A stretch of 64,000 bases of DNA. It comes from Burkholderia sp. WSM2232. Its GTDB lineage: Bacteria; Pseudomonadota; Gammaproteobacteria; Burkholderiales; Burkholderiaceae. The position numbers and the translations under genes were made by a program. The notes under the pieces are model-generated. The model ran no database searches, was not told the origin of the DNA, and was given only the letters and a program-made list of their open reading frames with translations. Positions 9,230 through 20,666 of this stretch are shown piece after piece. Numbering within the stretch: the first letter of the stretch is position 1; each line of letters begins with the position of its first letter. The stretch lies in the NCBI RefSeq assembly GCF_000472545.1, contig NZ_AWZV01000004.1, positions 248,001 to 312,000 of the forward strand. Direction: 5' to 3'.

Positions 9230-10168
9230 GTGACTGCTTCTATCAGCGGAAACGGGAAAACGGCTACCGTCGCCCGCCGCGCGTCGCCCATGGCGGCCCT
9301 TGCCGATCGCTGGATTCCGAAGCTGGTGCTCGCACCCAGCGTCGTGATCAGCCTGATCTTCGTGTACGGCTTCATTGCCATCACGGGCTATCTGTCCATG
9401 TCGAACTCGCGGCTCATGCCGCGCTACGATTTCGTCGGTCTCGACCGTTACCGCGAACTGTTCGACAACGACGTGTTCTGGACCTCGGCCGCGAATCTCG
9501 GCTGGTTCGGCATTCCGTTCATCGGCATCTGCATTGGCCTGGGTCTCTTTCTCGCGATCCTGCTCGATCAGCAGATCCGCAACGAAGGCGCGCTGCGCGC
9601 CGTGTTCCTGTATCCGATGGCGCTGTCGTTCATCGTGACCGGCACGGCGTGGCAATGGATCATGACGCCGAGCATCGGCCTCGAAAAAGTCTTTCACGAC
9701 TGGGGCTGGACGAGCTTCTCGTTCGGCTGGCTGGGCGACCCCGACAAGGCGATTTTCTGCGTGGTGATCGCGGCAGTGTGGCAATCCACCGGTTTCGTCA
9801 TGGCGCTGTTTCTCGCCGGCTTACGCGGCGTGGACGGCGAGATTTTCAAGGCCGCGCAGATGGACGGCGCGAACCTGCCCACCATCTACCGCAAGATCGT
9901 GATTCCAAGCATGCGCCCGGTGTTCTTCTCCGTGCTGCTGATTCTTTGCCACATCACGATCAAGACCTTCGACCTCGTCGTCGCATTGACGGCGGGCGGT
10001 CCGGGCACTTCGTCGTCGCTGCCGGCGATTTTCATGTACACCTTTTCGTTCAATCGCGGGCAGCTCGGCGTCGGCGCGGCATCGTCGATGATGATGCTGG
10101 CCACCGTCGTGGCCGTGCTCGTGCCGCTCATGTATCTGGAATCGAGGAGCACCCGCAATGCAGCCTAA
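9230..10168 (+). CDS. gtsB: sugar ABC transporter permease (MalF type)
   Basis: A 312-residue inner-membrane permease with about six hydrophobic segments, starting with LVLAPSVVISLIFVYGFIAI. It carries the cytoplasmic EAA loop GEIFKAAQMDGANLPTIYRKIVIP that docks with the ATPase. I chose GTG 9230 because CAGGAG lies 7 nt upstream; an in-frame ATG at 9155 has no ribosome-binding site and adds an unlikely extension. It overlaps the next permease gene by 11 nt, so translation is coupled. Confidence 0.87.
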   Translation: MTASISGNGKTATVARRASPMAALADRWIPKLVLAPSVVISLIFVYGFIAITGYLSMSNSRLMPRYDFVGLDRYRELFDNDVFWTSAANLGWFGIPFIGICIGLGLFLAILLDQQIRNEGALRAVFLYPMALSFIVTGTAWQWIMTPSIGLEKVFHDWGWTSFSFGWLGDPDKAIFCVVIAAVWQSTGFVMALFLAGLRGVDGEIFKAAQMDGANLPTIYRKIVIPSMRPVFFSVLLILCHITIKTFDLVVALTAGGPGTSSSLPAIFMYTFSFNRGQLGVGAASSMMMLATVVAVLVPLMYLESRSTRNAA

Positions 10169-11015
10169 GATGACGATCAGCCGTGCCGTCATTTACGCGG
10201 CCCTGGTTCTGTTTGCCCTGTACTTCCTGTTTCCGCTGTACGTGATGCTGTCCACGTCGTTCAAGGACATCGACCAGTTGCGCACCGGCAACCTGCTCAC
10301 GCCGCCGACGCACTGGACCGTGGATCCGTGGATCAAGGCATGGAGCGGCGCCTGCACGGGCGTGCGCTGCGACGGCATGCAACCGTTCTTCATGAACTCG
10401 GTGCGCATGGTGATTCCGGCGGTGCTGATTTCGTCGATCATCGGCGCGTTCAACGGTTATGTGCTCACGCACTGGCGTTTTCGCGGCGCCGATCCGATCT
10501 TCACGATGCTGCTGGTCGGCTGCTTCATTCCGTTCCAGGCGATCCTGCTGCCGATGGCGCGTTTCGAAGGCGCGCTCGGCCTCTCGAACACCACGACCGG
10601 TCTGGTGGTGGTGCACGTGATCTACGGTATCGCGTTCACGACCATGTTCTTCCGCAACTTCTACGTCAGCATTCCGGCTGAACTGGTGAAGGCGGCGCGG
10701 ATCGACGGCGCGGGTTTCTTCACGATCTTCACGAAGATTCTGCTGCCGGTGTCCCTGCCGATTTTCATGGTGTGTCTGATCTGGCAATTCACGCAGATCT
10801 GGAATGACTTCCTGTTCGGTATCGTGTTCTCCGGCGTGGATTCCATGCCGATCACCGTGGCGCTGAACAACCTCGTGAACACATCGACCGGCGTGAAGGA
10901 ATACAACGTGGACATGGCCGGCGCGATCATCGCCGCACTGCCGACCCTGCTTGTCTACATCGTGGCCGGACGCTATTTCGTGCGCGGCCTGACGGCCGGC
11001 GCCGTGAAGGGCTAA
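10158..11015 (+). CDS. gtsC: sugar ABC transporter permease (MalG type)
   Basis: A 285-residue permease with six predicted membrane segments and the EAA motif AELVKAARIDGAGFFTIFTKILLP at about residues 173-196. The N-terminal helix is VIYAALVLFALYFLFPLYVM. It pairs with the preceding MalF-type subunit to form the channel. A short loop with two Cys (GACTGVRC) lies in the first periplasmic segment, as in glucose-type members I recall. The ATPase gene follows after 120 nt. Confidence 0.88.
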   Translation: MQPKMTISRAVIYAALVLFALYFLFPLYVMLSTSFKDIDQLRTGNLLTPPTHWTVDPWIKAWSGACTGVRCDGMQPFFMNSVRMVIPAVLISSIIGAFNGYVLTHWRFRGADPIFTMLLVGCFIPFQAILLPMARFEGALGLSNTTTGLVVVHVIYGIAFTTMFFRNFYVSIPAELVKAARIDGAGFFTIFTKILLPVSLPIFMVCLIWQFTQIWNDFLFGIVFSGVDSMPITVALNNLVNTSTGVKEYNVDMAGAIIAALPTLLVYIVAGRYFVRGLTAGAVKG

Positions 11016-11135
11016 CGCCTCGCCAGAACATCCGAGCGCGGCGGCGCTTCGTGCATCGCACGTATGGGCACATGAGCACCGCCGCCATCCGACAAGACGC
11101 TTTCAAGCAGTACCAGAGACTAGAGGATTCACAGC

Positions 11136-12251
11136 ATGGCAAGCCTTTCTATCCGTGACGTGTACAAGACTTACCCGAATGGGGTGCCGGTTCTGAAGGG
11201 TGTCAACATCGACATCGAAGACGGCCAGTTCCTGATTCTCGTCGGCGGCTCGGGCTGCGGCAAGTCGACGCTGCTCAACATGATTGCCGGCCTCGAAACG
11301 GTGACCAAGGGCGAGATCCAGATCGACGGCAAGACGGTGAATAACCTGTCGCCGAAAGACCGCGACATCGCAATGGTGTTCCAGTCGTACGCGCTTTATC
11401 CGTCGATGACCGTGCGCGAGAACATCTCCTTCGGCCTGAACATCCGCAAGGTGCCTAAGAGCGAGCAGGCGCAGATTGTCGACCGCGTGTCGAACACGCT
11501 GCAGATCACGCATCTGCTGGATCGCAAGCCGGGGCAACTGTCCGGTGGCCAGCGTCAGCGCGTGGCAATGGGCCGTGCGCTCGCGCGCGACCCGGTGATG
11601 TTCCTGTTCGACGAGCCGCTGTCGAACCTGGACGCCAAGCTGCGTATCGAGATGCGCTCGGAAATCAAGCTGCTGCATCAGCGCCTCGGCACGACGATTG
11701 TCTACGTGACGCACGACCAGATCGAGGCGATGACGCTCGGCGACCGCATCGCCGTGATGAAAGACGGCATCGTCCAGCAATTCGGCGCGCCGCAGGAAAT
11801 CTACGACTCGCCGTCGAACCTGTTCGTGGCGGGCTTTATCGGCGCGCCCCCCATGAACTTCATTCAGGGCAAGCTGGTCGAGCAGGGCGCGGGCGTGGGC
11901 CTCGAACTGGATACCGGCGTGGCGCGCACCGCGCTCCTGCTGCCGTTCGACTCGGCCAAGGTCAAGTCGCACATCGGCCGTGAAGTGATTCTCGGCTTGC
12001 GGCCGGAGCGCATTACCGATTCGCGCGGCGCGCATGGCGACCACGGCAAGCTGCAGCAGATCGACGTGAAGGTCGACGTGATCGAGCCGACCGGTCCGGA
12101 CACGCTGGTGTTCGCGCAGGTCAACGGCAAGCGCGTGGTGAGCCGCGTGCACCCGGCCTCGAATCCGCAGCCGTTGACGAACACCACGCTGCTGTTCGAT
12201 ACGTCGAAGGCGGTGCTGTTCGATCCGTCGAACGAAGAACGGATCGCTTAA
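11136..12251 (+). CDS. gtsD: sugar ABC transporter ATP-binding protein (UgpC/MalK type)
   Basis: A 371-residue ATPase that powers import through the two permeases. Walker A is GGSGCGKST (about residues 37-45), the Q-loop is MVFQSYALYPSMTV, the signature is LSGGQRQRVAMGRALAR, and Walker B is VMFLFDEPLSNLD, followed by the switch His in VTHDQIEAM. The C-terminal about 130 residues form the TOBE/regulatory domain typical of the MalK/UgpC group. It closes the operon; a strong terminator follows. Confidence 0.93.
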   Translation: MASLSIRDVYKTYPNGVPVLKGVNIDIEDGQFLILVGGSGCGKSTLLNMIAGLETVTKGEIQIDGKTVNNLSPKDRDIAMVFQSYALYPSMTVRENISFGLNIRKVPKSEQAQIVDRVSNTLQITHLLDRKPGQLSGGQRQRVAMGRALARDPVMFLFDEPLSNLDAKLRIEMRSEIKLLHQRLGTTIVYVTHDQIEAMTLGDRIAVMKDGIVQQFGAPQEIYDSPSNLFVAGFIGAPPMNFIQGKLVEQGAGVGLELDTGVARTALLLPFDSAKVKSHIGREVILGLRPERITDSRGAHGDHGKLQQIDVKVDVIEPTGPDTLVFAQVNGKRVVSRVHPASNPQPLTNTTLLFDTSKAVLFDPSNEERIA

Positions 12252-12296
12252 GGCGAGACTTCTGACTCAATTTCGCACTGTCTGTTCGTGCAACGA

Positions 12297-12339
12297 AAAG
12301 CCCCTTGGCTCGCGAGAGACAAGGGGCTTTTTCTTTTTG
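12297..12339 (+). terminator. Rho-independent terminator of the transporter operon
   Basis: 10-bp stem AAAGCCCCTT / AAGGGGCTTT (12297-12306 and 12321-12330) followed by a T-rich tract, 46 nt after the ATPase stop. Confidence 0.9.
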
Positions 12340-12383
12340 CTTTTGCTCGTGCGTTTGCTTCGGAAGAACCCGCTCCCCGCGCG

Positions 12384-13301
12384 TCAAGCGTCCGGAATGC
12401 GCAGGTCCGGATTGTTGCGCACGAGTTCCGTGACCCATTCGGTGAATGCGCGCAGCCGCGAGCTGAGATTGCGGCGATGCGCGTAGAGGATCGACAACGG
12501 CGTGCCCGGACTCGTGTAGTCGGTGAGGATCTCCTTCAGCACGCCGCGCTCGATCAGATGCGCAACCATGAAGCGCGACGGCTGGATGATGCCGTGGCCG
12601 AGCGCGCCCGCGCGAATGTAGACCGAGCCGTCGTTCACCGCGAGCACGCTTTTCATCGTGACCTTCGCGATCTCGCCGTTCACTTCGTACTCGAACGGAA
12701 AAGTCTTGCCGGTGCGTGCCGACACATAGTTGACCGCGCGGTGCTCGCTCAATTGATCGAGCGTGGTCGGCGTGCCGTATTTTTCCAGATAAGCCGGCGA
12801 CGCGCACGTCACGATCCGCGCATGGCCAATGCGCCGCGCAACGAGGCTCGATTCCTCCGGCGTGCCCATGCGGATCACGCAGTCCACCGCGTCCTGAATC
12901 AGGTCGATGTTGCGGTCCGCGAGGCCGAGCCGCACGTCGATTTCAGGGTAGCGGCGGTAGAAGTCGTCGAGCGCGGGCAACAGCAGCGCGCGGGCGAGCG
13001 TGCCCGAGGTGTCCACGCGAATCGTGCCCACCGGGTTTTCGCGCTTGTTAGACAGCGACGACTCCGCGTCCGCCACTTCCGCGAGAATGCGCACGCAGCG
13101 GTCGTAGAACAGCGCGCCGTCTTCGGTGACGCTGACCTGGCGCGTCGAGCGGTTCAACAGGCGTACGCCGACGTGTTCTTCGAGCGCCTGGATCGTGCGG
13201 CTCACCTTGGCGCGTGGCAGGTCGAGCGACTCGGATACTTTCGTGAAGCTGTTCGCCTCGACCACACGCGTAAATATCTCCATCGCTTCGAAACGGTCCA
13301 T
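12384..13301 (-). CDS. LysR-family transcriptional regulator
   Basis: A 305-residue LysR regulator: an N-terminal winged helix-turn-helix (MEIFTRVVEANSFTKVSESL ..., residues 6-65) and a substrate-binding domain starting near GTIRVDTSGTLARALLLPAL. The start ATG at 13301 gives MDRFEAMEIF, the usual spacing before the helix-turn-helix; the longer open frame upstream is antisense-type noise. Downstream of a GST gene on the same strand (139 nt apart). The regulated target is unknown; the GST gene is one candidate. Confidence 0.88.
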   Translation of the reverse strand: MDRFEAMEIFTRVVEANSFTKVSESLDLPRAKVSRTIQALEEHVGVRLLNRSTRQVSVTEDGALFYDRCVRILAEVADAESSLSNKRENPVGTIRVDTSGTLARALLLPALDDFYRRYPEIDVRLGLADRNIDLIQDAVDCVIRMGTPEESSLVARRIGHARIVTCASPAYLEKYGTPTTLDQLSEHRAVNYVSARTGKTFPFEYEVNGEIAKVTMKSVLAVNDGSVYIRAGALGHGIIQPSRFMVAHLIERGVLKEILTDYTSPGTPLSILYAHRRNLSSRLRAFTEWVTELVRNNPDLRIPDA

Positions 13302-13440
13302 GTTTGGCCTTATGTGTAATTGCTGGAAATAGGTTTCGACGTGAAGTGTATAGGCTCGAATTAATGTTGTCCGCAAGTGGGCGCCGCGGCGGCACCGCGC
13401 GCGTTCCCGCCATGTCCGTTCAGGCCGGGTTTGGCTGTGC

Positions 13441-14100
13441 TCAGTCCCGATCCGGCGCGCCGAGCGGGAACAGCGGGCGATATGGCCGTGCTTCGTCCAC
13501 CGCACGGGCAAACGACGGACGCGCCAGTAGACGCTCGCGATAGGCCCGCACCTGCGCGAAGCGTGCGTCGATTGGGTGAGTCCAGTCGGCGTAGAAGAGC
13601 GCGGGCGCGGCAGCGCAATCCGCAAGGCTGAACGTGCCGCCCGCAGCCCATTGGCGGCCCGCCATGGTCTTGTCGAGCCATGCATAGGCTGTATCGAGCA
13701 TCGCGCGGGCTTCGGCGACCCCGCGCTTGTCGCGTTCGGCTTCGGGGCGCAGGCTGTCGAACACCACCTTTTGCTGCGGCGTCGAAATATAGTTGTCGAA
13801 GAAGCGGTCCATGCTGCGCACCTCGAGCGCCGCGCGGGCGTCGGCGGGCAGGAGCGCCACCGGGCCCGGGTAGTGGAGCCCAAGATATTCGATGATGATG
13901 CTCGCCTCCATCACCGTGCGCCCGCTGTCGACCAGAACTGGAAAGCGCTTGATTGGCCACAGTTCGGCGAATTCGGCCATGATCTGCGGATTATCATGCG
14001 CGAGCATGCGGAACTCGAACGGCGTACCGTTCTCGTAGAGCGCGATCAGCGCCTTCTGGCAGTATGAGGAGAACGGGTGGGCGTATAGCTTGAGGCTCAT
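13441..14100 (-). CDS. glutathione S-transferase family protein
   Basis: A 219-residue cytosolic GST. The N-terminal thioredoxin fold begins LKLYAHPFSSYCQKALIALYE, with the active Ser/Cys region SSYC, the cis-Pro segment KRFPVLVDSG and the glutathione-binding MEASIIIEYL. The helical C-domain contains FSLADCAAAPALFYADW. I chose ATG 14100, which follows AAGGTGA by 6 nt; a GTG three codons upstream lacks a ribosome-binding site. Substrate unknown. Confidence 0.88.
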   Translation of the reverse strand: MSLKLYAHPFSSYCQKALIALYENGTPFEFRMLAHDNPQIMAEFAELWPIKRFPVLVDSGRTVMEASIIIEYLGLHYPGPVALLPADARAALEVRSMDRFFDNYISTPQQKVVFDSLRPEAERDKRGVAEARAMLDTAYAWLDKTMAGRQWAAGGTFSLADCAAAPALFYADWTHPIDARFAQVRAYRERLLARPSFARAVDEARPYRPLFPLGAPDRD

Positions 14101-14275
14101 CGTAATCACCTTCGACGGTTCGACGTGTGCTGCGGCCCGGTCGGGCCGCTCAGGTCACGGCGTCCACACACGACGAACGGGCGCGGTGAAAATCGACACG
14201 CCGCGCCGGGCGTGAATGCGTTCGTCGCTTGGTCCGTCGCCCAGTCGGTCGCTCACCCGGCAAAGCCAAACCCTG

Positions 14276-14899
14276 CTAATGCGGCAGGCGCACGTCGAGA
14301 CGGTACGTCGCGAGGCGCGAGAGCAGAATGAAGCCGGTGGCGATCAGCACGCTATACACCGTGTCGAAGTTCACGTAATCCAGCAACACATACAGCCAGC
14401 AGCCGACAAAAGCACAGGTCGCGTAGGGCCGCGAATCGCGCAGAATGAGCGGCACCTCGTTGCACAGCACGTCGCGGATCACGCCGCCGAACACGCCCGT
14501 GGCTACGCCCATCATCACGGACGTGAACCAGGGCATTTGCGCGTCGTGCGCGATGGAGGTGCCCGCAATGCTGAAAAGGCCAAGGCCGATCGCATCGGCC
14601 ACCAGCAGCACGCGCTCGGACAAGAGGCGCGAGGTCATCTTGAGCAGCGTGGGCGCGAATAGCGACATCGCGAAGATCGCAATCAGGTAGTCCTGGTGCT
14701 CGACCCAGTAGAACGGCCGGCGCTCCAGCAGCACGTCGCGCAGCGTGCCGCCGCCGAAAGCCGTGGCGATTGCGACGAGAAACGTGCCGACCGCGTCAAG
14801 GCGCCGTGTCCTTGCCTCGATGAAGCCGGAAATGGCGTACGCGAAGATGGCCAGCGCCTCCATGATGGAAAGCGCGAGCGTAAGTCTGGGGTGGATCAC
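14276..14899 (-). CDS. TRIC-like (UPF0126/YadS-type) cation channel family membrane protein
   Basis: A 207-residue protein of about seven membrane helices with the two diagnostic internal-repeat motifs, FGGGTLRDVLL (about residues 48-58) and FGGVIRDVLCNE (about 136-147). Bacterial members of this family form trimeric channels. It starts at GTG in a GTGA overlap with the stop of the Smr gene, so the two are probably translated from one mRNA. Physiological ion and role are unknown. Confidence 0.88.
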   Translation of the reverse strand: MIHPRLTLALSIMEALAIFAYAISGFIEARTRRLDAVGTFLVAIATAFGGGTLRDVLLERRPFYWVEHQDYLIAIFAMSLFAPTLLKMTSRLLSERVLLVADAIGLGLFSIAGTSIAHDAQMPWFTSVMMGVATGVFGGVIRDVLCNEVPLILRDSRPYATCAFVGCWLYVLLDYVNFDTVYSVLIATGFILLSRLATYRLDVRLPH

Positions 14900-15669
14900 C
14901 GCGGCTCCGTCGAAGGTCGGGCGGAAGCCGGTGCCGCACCCGGCTGAAGCAGCACCACCACGGCGCCGGCGCCGCCGTCATGCGGGCGGGCCTGGCAAAA
15001 CGCGATCACCTCGTTCTTTTGCACGAGCCACGCACGCACTTTGCCCTTCAGCACAGGTTCCTTGCCGATCGACCCCAAGCCCTTGCCGTGAATCACGCGC
15101 AGACAGCGCAAGCCGCGCTTGACCGACTCGCGGATGAACTCGGCCAGCGCCTCGCGCGCTTCCTCGCGCCGCATGCCGTGCAGATCGATCTGCGCCTGCA
15201 CGATCCAGTCGCCGCGCCGCAGTTTGCGCACGACTTCCTGGCTCACGCCGGGGCGGCAATAGGAGAGCGTTTCGTCGGTGTCGAGCAGTACTTCCGGGTC
15301 GTACTCGTCGGAGATTGCTTCGTGCAGCACCGCTTCCTCGTCGAGGAGGGTTTGCACCGGCAGCGGCGGCGGAGGATTGCGCGGCAACGATGCACGCGGC
15401 GGCACCGCGAGAGGCGCAACCTCGCCGATCTCGCGGCGAAACAGGTCGGCGTCCGCGGCTGCTTCGCGCTGTGCGGCGGCGGCCGCCGCGCGTTCGCGCT
15501 CGCGTTTTTGCGCGTCGATCTTCAATGCGTCGCGCAGCGCGGAGAGGCCCGCGAGCCCCGCAGCCGGCTCGATGGCAGGCTTCGCGGCGGGCGTCGCCGG
15601 TTCGCGCGCGGCCGGCGCGGCGGCGCGTGCGCGCTTCGGCTCGTTCGGATGAGGGTGGTTCTTCGGCAT
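14896..15669 (-). CDS. Smr-domain protein (SmrB/MutS2 C-terminal type)
   Basis: A 257-residue protein. Residues 1-110 are Ala/Pro/Arg-rich and include a charged helix (KIDAQKRERERAAAAAAQRE). The C-terminal half is an Smr domain: DLHGMRREEAREALAEFI (the DLHG motif), LRCLRVIHGKGLGS (the HGxG motif) and VIAFCQARPHDGGAGAVVVLL. Smr domains are nucleases; E. coli SmrB cleaves mRNA at collided ribosomes, and this protein may do the same. Overlaps the TRIC gene by 4 nt. Confidence 0.88.
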   Translation of the reverse strand: MPKNHPHPNEPKRARAAAPAAREPATPAAKPAIEPAAGLAGLSALRDALKIDAQKRERERAAAAAAQREAAADADLFRREIGEVAPLAVPPRASLPRNPPPPLPVQTLLDEEAVLHEAISDEYDPEVLLDTDETLSYCRPGVSQEVVRKLRRGDWIVQAQIDLHGMRREEAREALAEFIRESVKRGLRCLRVIHGKGLGSIGKEPVLKGKVRAWLVQKNEVIAFCQARPHDGGAGAVVVLLQPGAAPASARPSTEPR

Positions 15670-15773
15670 AGCGATAGTGGACGCGGAAAACGCGAAAAAA
15701 ACGGCCTAAACGAGCTGATCGGCCGGCAAGCCGGTCACGCGGCGCCTCGCGCAACCATGCTGCGGCTTCGCAT

Positions 15774-15808
15774 GAAAAAAGGCCGCCGGCGAGTGAGCCG
15801 CGGCCTTT
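15774..15808 (-). terminator. Rho-independent terminator after trxB
   Basis: 9-bp stem AAAGGCCGC / GCGGCCTTT (15778-15786, 15800-15808). On the minus strand it is followed by a run of T residues, downstream of the trxB stop at 15878. Confidence 0.8.
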
Positions 15809-15877
15809 CATTCAGCGAGCAGCCGGGCCAGGCCCAGCCGCCATTTTACCGTTGCGTTGGCGCGCAGGCGCTCCGCA

Positions 15878-17200
<1,323 letters not shown>

Positions 17201-19516
17201 ATGGCAAAAGCTCCTTATTCCGCGAGCGCGCAGGCATTGCCGCACCGCATGTCGCGCCTCTTCACCGAAATCCGCTGGATCCTGCAGGTCGCGCTCGGCG
17301 TGTTCCTGCTGATGGCGCTCGTCAGCTACAGCCGGCGCGACCCAAGCTGGACGCACGCCGCGCAGGTCGATCACATCGCCAACTGGGCGGGTCGCGTGGG
17401 CGCGTGGACTTCGGACATTCTTCTGCTGCTGTTCGGCCTGTCCGCCTACTGGTGGATCGTGCTGCTCGGCCGGCACATTTCCGCGAACTACAAGCGCATT
17501 ACCCGTCACGAGGAATTGCCGGAAGACGCGCCGCGCGACACCACCTGGCTCGCTGACGCGTTCGCGTTCATGCTGGTGCTGCTCGCCTGCGACGGTATCG
17601 AGGCGCTGCGCATGTGGTCGCTGAAGGTGCAATTGCCGCGCGCGCCAGGCGGCGTGATCGGCGAGACTGTTGCGCGCGGTGTGTCGCATGCACTCGGCTT
17701 CACGGGCGGCACGCTGGCGTTGCTGATCGTGCTGGCCATCGGCCTGTCGCTGTATTTCCGCTTCTCGTGGCTCTCCGTGGCGGAAAAGGTCGGCGAGTCG
17801 ATTATCTCGGCCGTCACCTTTGCGAAGCTGCGCCGCGAGGCGGGGCGCGACCGCAAGCTGGGCGAGGCGGCCGCCGTCAAGCGCGAGGGCAAGGTCGAGA
17901 AGGGCCGCGTGCGTATCGAGGAACACGAGCCGGTAGTGATCGTGCCGCCGGTCGTCACGCCGGCCAAGTCGGAGCGGGTCGAAAAAGAACGGCAGGTGCC
18001 GCTTTTCACCGATCTGCCCGGCGATTCCACACTGCCGCCCATTTCGCTGCTGGATCCCGCGCCGGCCGCGCAGGAAACCATCTCCGCCGATACGCTGGAA
18101 TTCACCTCGCGTCTGATCGAGAAAAAACTCAAGGACTTCGGAGTGGATGTGAGCGTAGTCGCTGCCTATCCTGGCCCCGTCGTCACGCGCTATGAGATCG
18201 AGCCGGCCACCGGCGTGAAGGGCAGCCAGATCGTGAATCTGGCGAAGGACCTCGCGCGTTCGCTGTCGCTGGTGTCGATTCGCGTGGTCGAAACCATTCC
18301 GGGCAAGAACTACATGGCGCTCGAGTTGCCGAACCAGCGCCGCCAGACCGTGAGTCTGTCGGAGATTCTCGGCTCGGCGGTTTATGCGGACGCCGCCTCG
18401 CCGCTGACCATGGGCCTTGGCAAGGACATCGGCGGCAAGCCTGTGTGCGCCGACCTCGCGAAGATGCCGCACCTGCTGGTGGCCGGCACCACCGGCTCAG
18501 GCAAGTCGGTGGGTATCAACGCGATGATTCTGTCGCTGCTGTACAAGGCGAGCGCGGACCAGGTGCGCATGATCCTGATCGATCCGAAGATGCTCGAAAT
18601 GAGCGTCTACGAAGGCATTCCGCATCTGCTTTGTCCGGTCGTCACGGACATGCGCCAGGCCGGTCACGCGCTCAACTGGGCAGTCGCCGAAATGGAGCGC
18701 CGCTACAAACTGATGAGCAAGCTCGGCGTGCGCAATCTCGCGGGCTACAACAACAAGATCGACGAAGCCGCAAAGCGCGAGGAAAAGCTGCCGAACCCGT
18801 TCAGTCTCACGCCGGACGATCCGGAACCGCTCACGCGCCTGCCGAACATCGTGATCGTGATCGACGAACTCGCGGACCTGATGATGGTGGTCGGCAAGAA
18901 GGTCGAGGAACTGATCGCGCGCATCGCGCAGAAGGCGCGCGCGGCGGGTATCCATCTGATTCTCGCGACGCAGCGTCCGTCGGTCGACGTGATCACGGGT
19001 CTTATCAAGGCGAACGTGCCGACGCGAATGGCGTTCCAGGTGTCGTCGAAAATCGACTCGCGCACGATTCTCGACCAGCAGGGCGCGGAATCGCTGCTCG
19101 GTATGGGCGATATGCTGTATCTGCCGCCGGGCAGCGGCTTGCCGGTGCGCGTGCACGGCGCGTTCGTGTCCGACGAGGAAGTGCACCGTGTCGTCGACAA
19201 GCTCAAGGAGCAGGGCGAGCCGAACTATATCGAGGGCATTCTGGAAGGCGGCGTGACCGGCGAGGGCGACGAAGGCTCGGCGGGCGCGGGCGGCGCCGGC
19301 TCGGGCGACGGCGAGTCGGACCCGCTCTACGACCAGGCCGTGGACGTGGTGCTGAAGAACAAACGCGCGTCCATTTCGCTGGTGCAGCGGCATTTGCGCA
19401 TCGGCTATAACCGCGCGGCGCGTTTGCTCGAGCAGATGGAAAACTCGGGCGTGGTGTCGGCCATGTCGTCGAACGGCAATCGCGAGATTCTCGCGCCGGC
19501 GCGCGAGGCAGACTGA
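17201..19516 (+). CDS. ftsK: DNA translocase FtsK
   Basis: A 771-residue chromosome-segregation motor at the division septum. Four hydrophobic helices lie in residues about 20-200. A linker follows, then the motor with Walker [13 protein letters not shown] (near residue 430) and Walker [14 protein letters not shown]. The C-terminal gamma winged helix, [20 protein letters not shown] through NREIL, reads KOPS sites. A Gly/Ser/Glu stretch ([20 protein letters not shown]) separates the motor from gamma. The start is MAKAPYSAS after AGGATCA; upstream in-frame codons lack a ribosome-binding site. It is followed by lolA, a usual order in this family. Confidence 0.96.
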   Translation: MAKAPYSASAQALPHRMSRLFTEIRWILQVALGVFLLMALVSYSRRDPSWTHAAQVDHIANWAGRVGAWTSDILLLLFGLSAYWWIVLLGRHISANYKRITRHEELPEDAPRDTTWLADAFAFMLVLLACDGIEALRMWSLKVQLPRAPGGVIGETVARGVSHALGFTGGTLALLIVLAIGLSLYFRFSWLSVAEKVGESIISAVTFAKLRREAGRDRKLGEAAAVKREGKVEKGRVRIEEHEPVVIVPPVVTPAKSERVEKERQVPLFTDLPGDSTLPPISLLDPAPAAQETISADTLEFTSRLIEKKLKDFGVDVSVVAAYPGPVVTRYEIEPATGVKGSQIVNLAKDLARSLSLVSIRVVETIPGKNYMALELPNQRRQTVSLSEILGSAVYADAASPLTMGLGKDIGGKPVCADLAKMPHLLVAGTTGSGKSVGINAMILSLLYKASADQVRMILIDPKMLEMSVYEGIPHLLCPVVTDMRQAGHALNWAVAEMERRYKLMSKLGVRNLAGYNNKIDEAAKREEKLPNPFSLTPDDPEPLTRLPNIVIVIDELADLMMVVGKKVEELIARIAQKARAAGIHLILATQRPSVDVITGLIKANVPTRMAFQVSSKIDSRTILDQQGAESLLGMGDMLYLPPGSGLPVRVHGAFVSDEEVHRVVDKLKEQGEPNYIEGILEGGVTGEGDEGSAGAGGAGSGDGESDPLYDQAVDVVLKNKRASISLVQRHLRIGYNRAARLLEQMENSGVVSAMSSNGNREILAPAREAD

Positions 19517-19780
19517 GCGTATGGGCTCGTGTCCGTCTGTAACGTTCGTTTCCAGAAGTTCGCTCCTAAGCTTCGCTTAAGACTCGCTGCCTAAGCTGCG
19601 GTCCAAACCCTAAGACCGCTTGCGAGCGCTTGCAGTCTCACGCGCTTCTGCCGCAGTCCGCGAATCGCGCCGTGCCTCACGCTTCGCGCGCTTTGCCAGC
19701 GGCCGGAAGCAACACGGCTATCACCACGCGCCGCGACCACCGCGGCCGTTCAACGAATTCAAATCAAGGGAGAAAACCAT

Positions 19781-20530
19781 ATGCAGCTATTCGCGCAGCA
19801 GTATGCCCAGTCAAGCGGCCCTGGCCGGTTTGCCCGGCTGGCTCGCACCGTGGCGCGCAGCGTTGGCGCGGCAGCGGTCGGCGCGTCGATGCTGGTCGCT
19901 TCGCAGGCCTTCGCGAGCGGTACCGAGCAATTGAAGACGTTCGTCGCGCAGGTTCACTCGGCGCGCGGCACCTTCGTGCAGCAGGAAGTGCGCGCGCCGG
20001 GCAAGGCGCAGGCGGCGAGTGGCCCGAGCGCCGGGAGCGGCGTGCTGTCTACCAACGGCGGCGGCAAGAACAGCACGTCGAGTGGCACATTCACGTTTGC
20101 GCGTCCGGGCAAGTTCATCTGGCAATACGAAAAGCCCTACGCGCAGTTGCTGCAAGCGGACGGCGACAAGCTGTACGTGTATGACAAGGACCTGAACCAG
20201 GTGACCGTGCGAAGCCTCGGCGGCGCGCTCGGCGCGAGCCCGGCGGCCATTCTGTTCGGCAGCAACGATCTGGACAAGAACTTCACGCTGCGCGATGCGG
20301 GCGTGAAGGCTGGCATCGACTGGCTCGAACTCACGCCGAAAGCGAAGGACACGCAATTCCAGCGCGTGGGCATCGGCTTCAAGGACGGAAATCTGCAAGC
20401 AATGGAATTGCACGACGTGTTCGGCAACGTGACGCTGCTGACGTTTTCCAATATCCAGAAGAATCCGCCGCTGCCTGCGGACGCGTTCAAGTTCACGGTG
20501 CCCAAGGGTGCCGACGTGATCAACGGCTAG
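19781..20530 (+). CDS. lolA: outer-membrane lipoprotein carrier protein LolA
   Basis: A 249-residue periplasmic chaperone that ferries lipoproteins from LolCDE to LolB. The signal peptide is long (about 1-46, with [13 protein letters not shown] before the mature end). The core shows [47 protein letters not shown] and [20 protein letters not shown]. Between the first two strands is an extra stretch of about 25 residues rich in Gly, Ser, Ala and Asn that E. coli LolA lacks. GGGAGA lies 7 nt before the ATG. Downstream of ftsK; a terminator follows. Confidence 0.93.
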   Translation: MQLFAQQYAQSSGPGRFARLARTVARSVGAAAVGASMLVASQAFASGTEQLKTFVAQVHSARGTFVQQEVRAPGKAQAASGPSAGSGVLSTNGGGKNSTSSGTFTFARPGKFIWQYEKPYAQLLQADGDKLYVYDKDLNQVTVRSLGGALGASPAAILFGSNDLDKNFTLRDAGVKAGIDWLELTPKAKDTQFQRVGIGFKDGNLQAMELHDVFGNVTLLTFSNIQKNPPLPADAFKFTVPKGADVING

Positions 20531-20563
20531 TTTTGCTGCCGTAGGTTTGAGGTCGATGAGCGA

Positions 20564-20594
20564 AAAAGCCGCGCTGAATGCGCGGCTTTTCTCA
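20564..20594 (+). terminator. Rho-independent terminator after lolA
   Basis: 11-bp stem AAAAGCCGCGC / GCGCGGCTTTT (20564-20574, 20580-20590) with loop TGAAT, 33 nt after the lolA stop. Confidence 0.9.
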
Positions 20595-20666
20595 TGTGCG
20601 TGACGCCGATACGAGAACCGTCGTTGCCAGGCGGGATGCCAGACCGGGGACGCGAAACTCGCCGCG

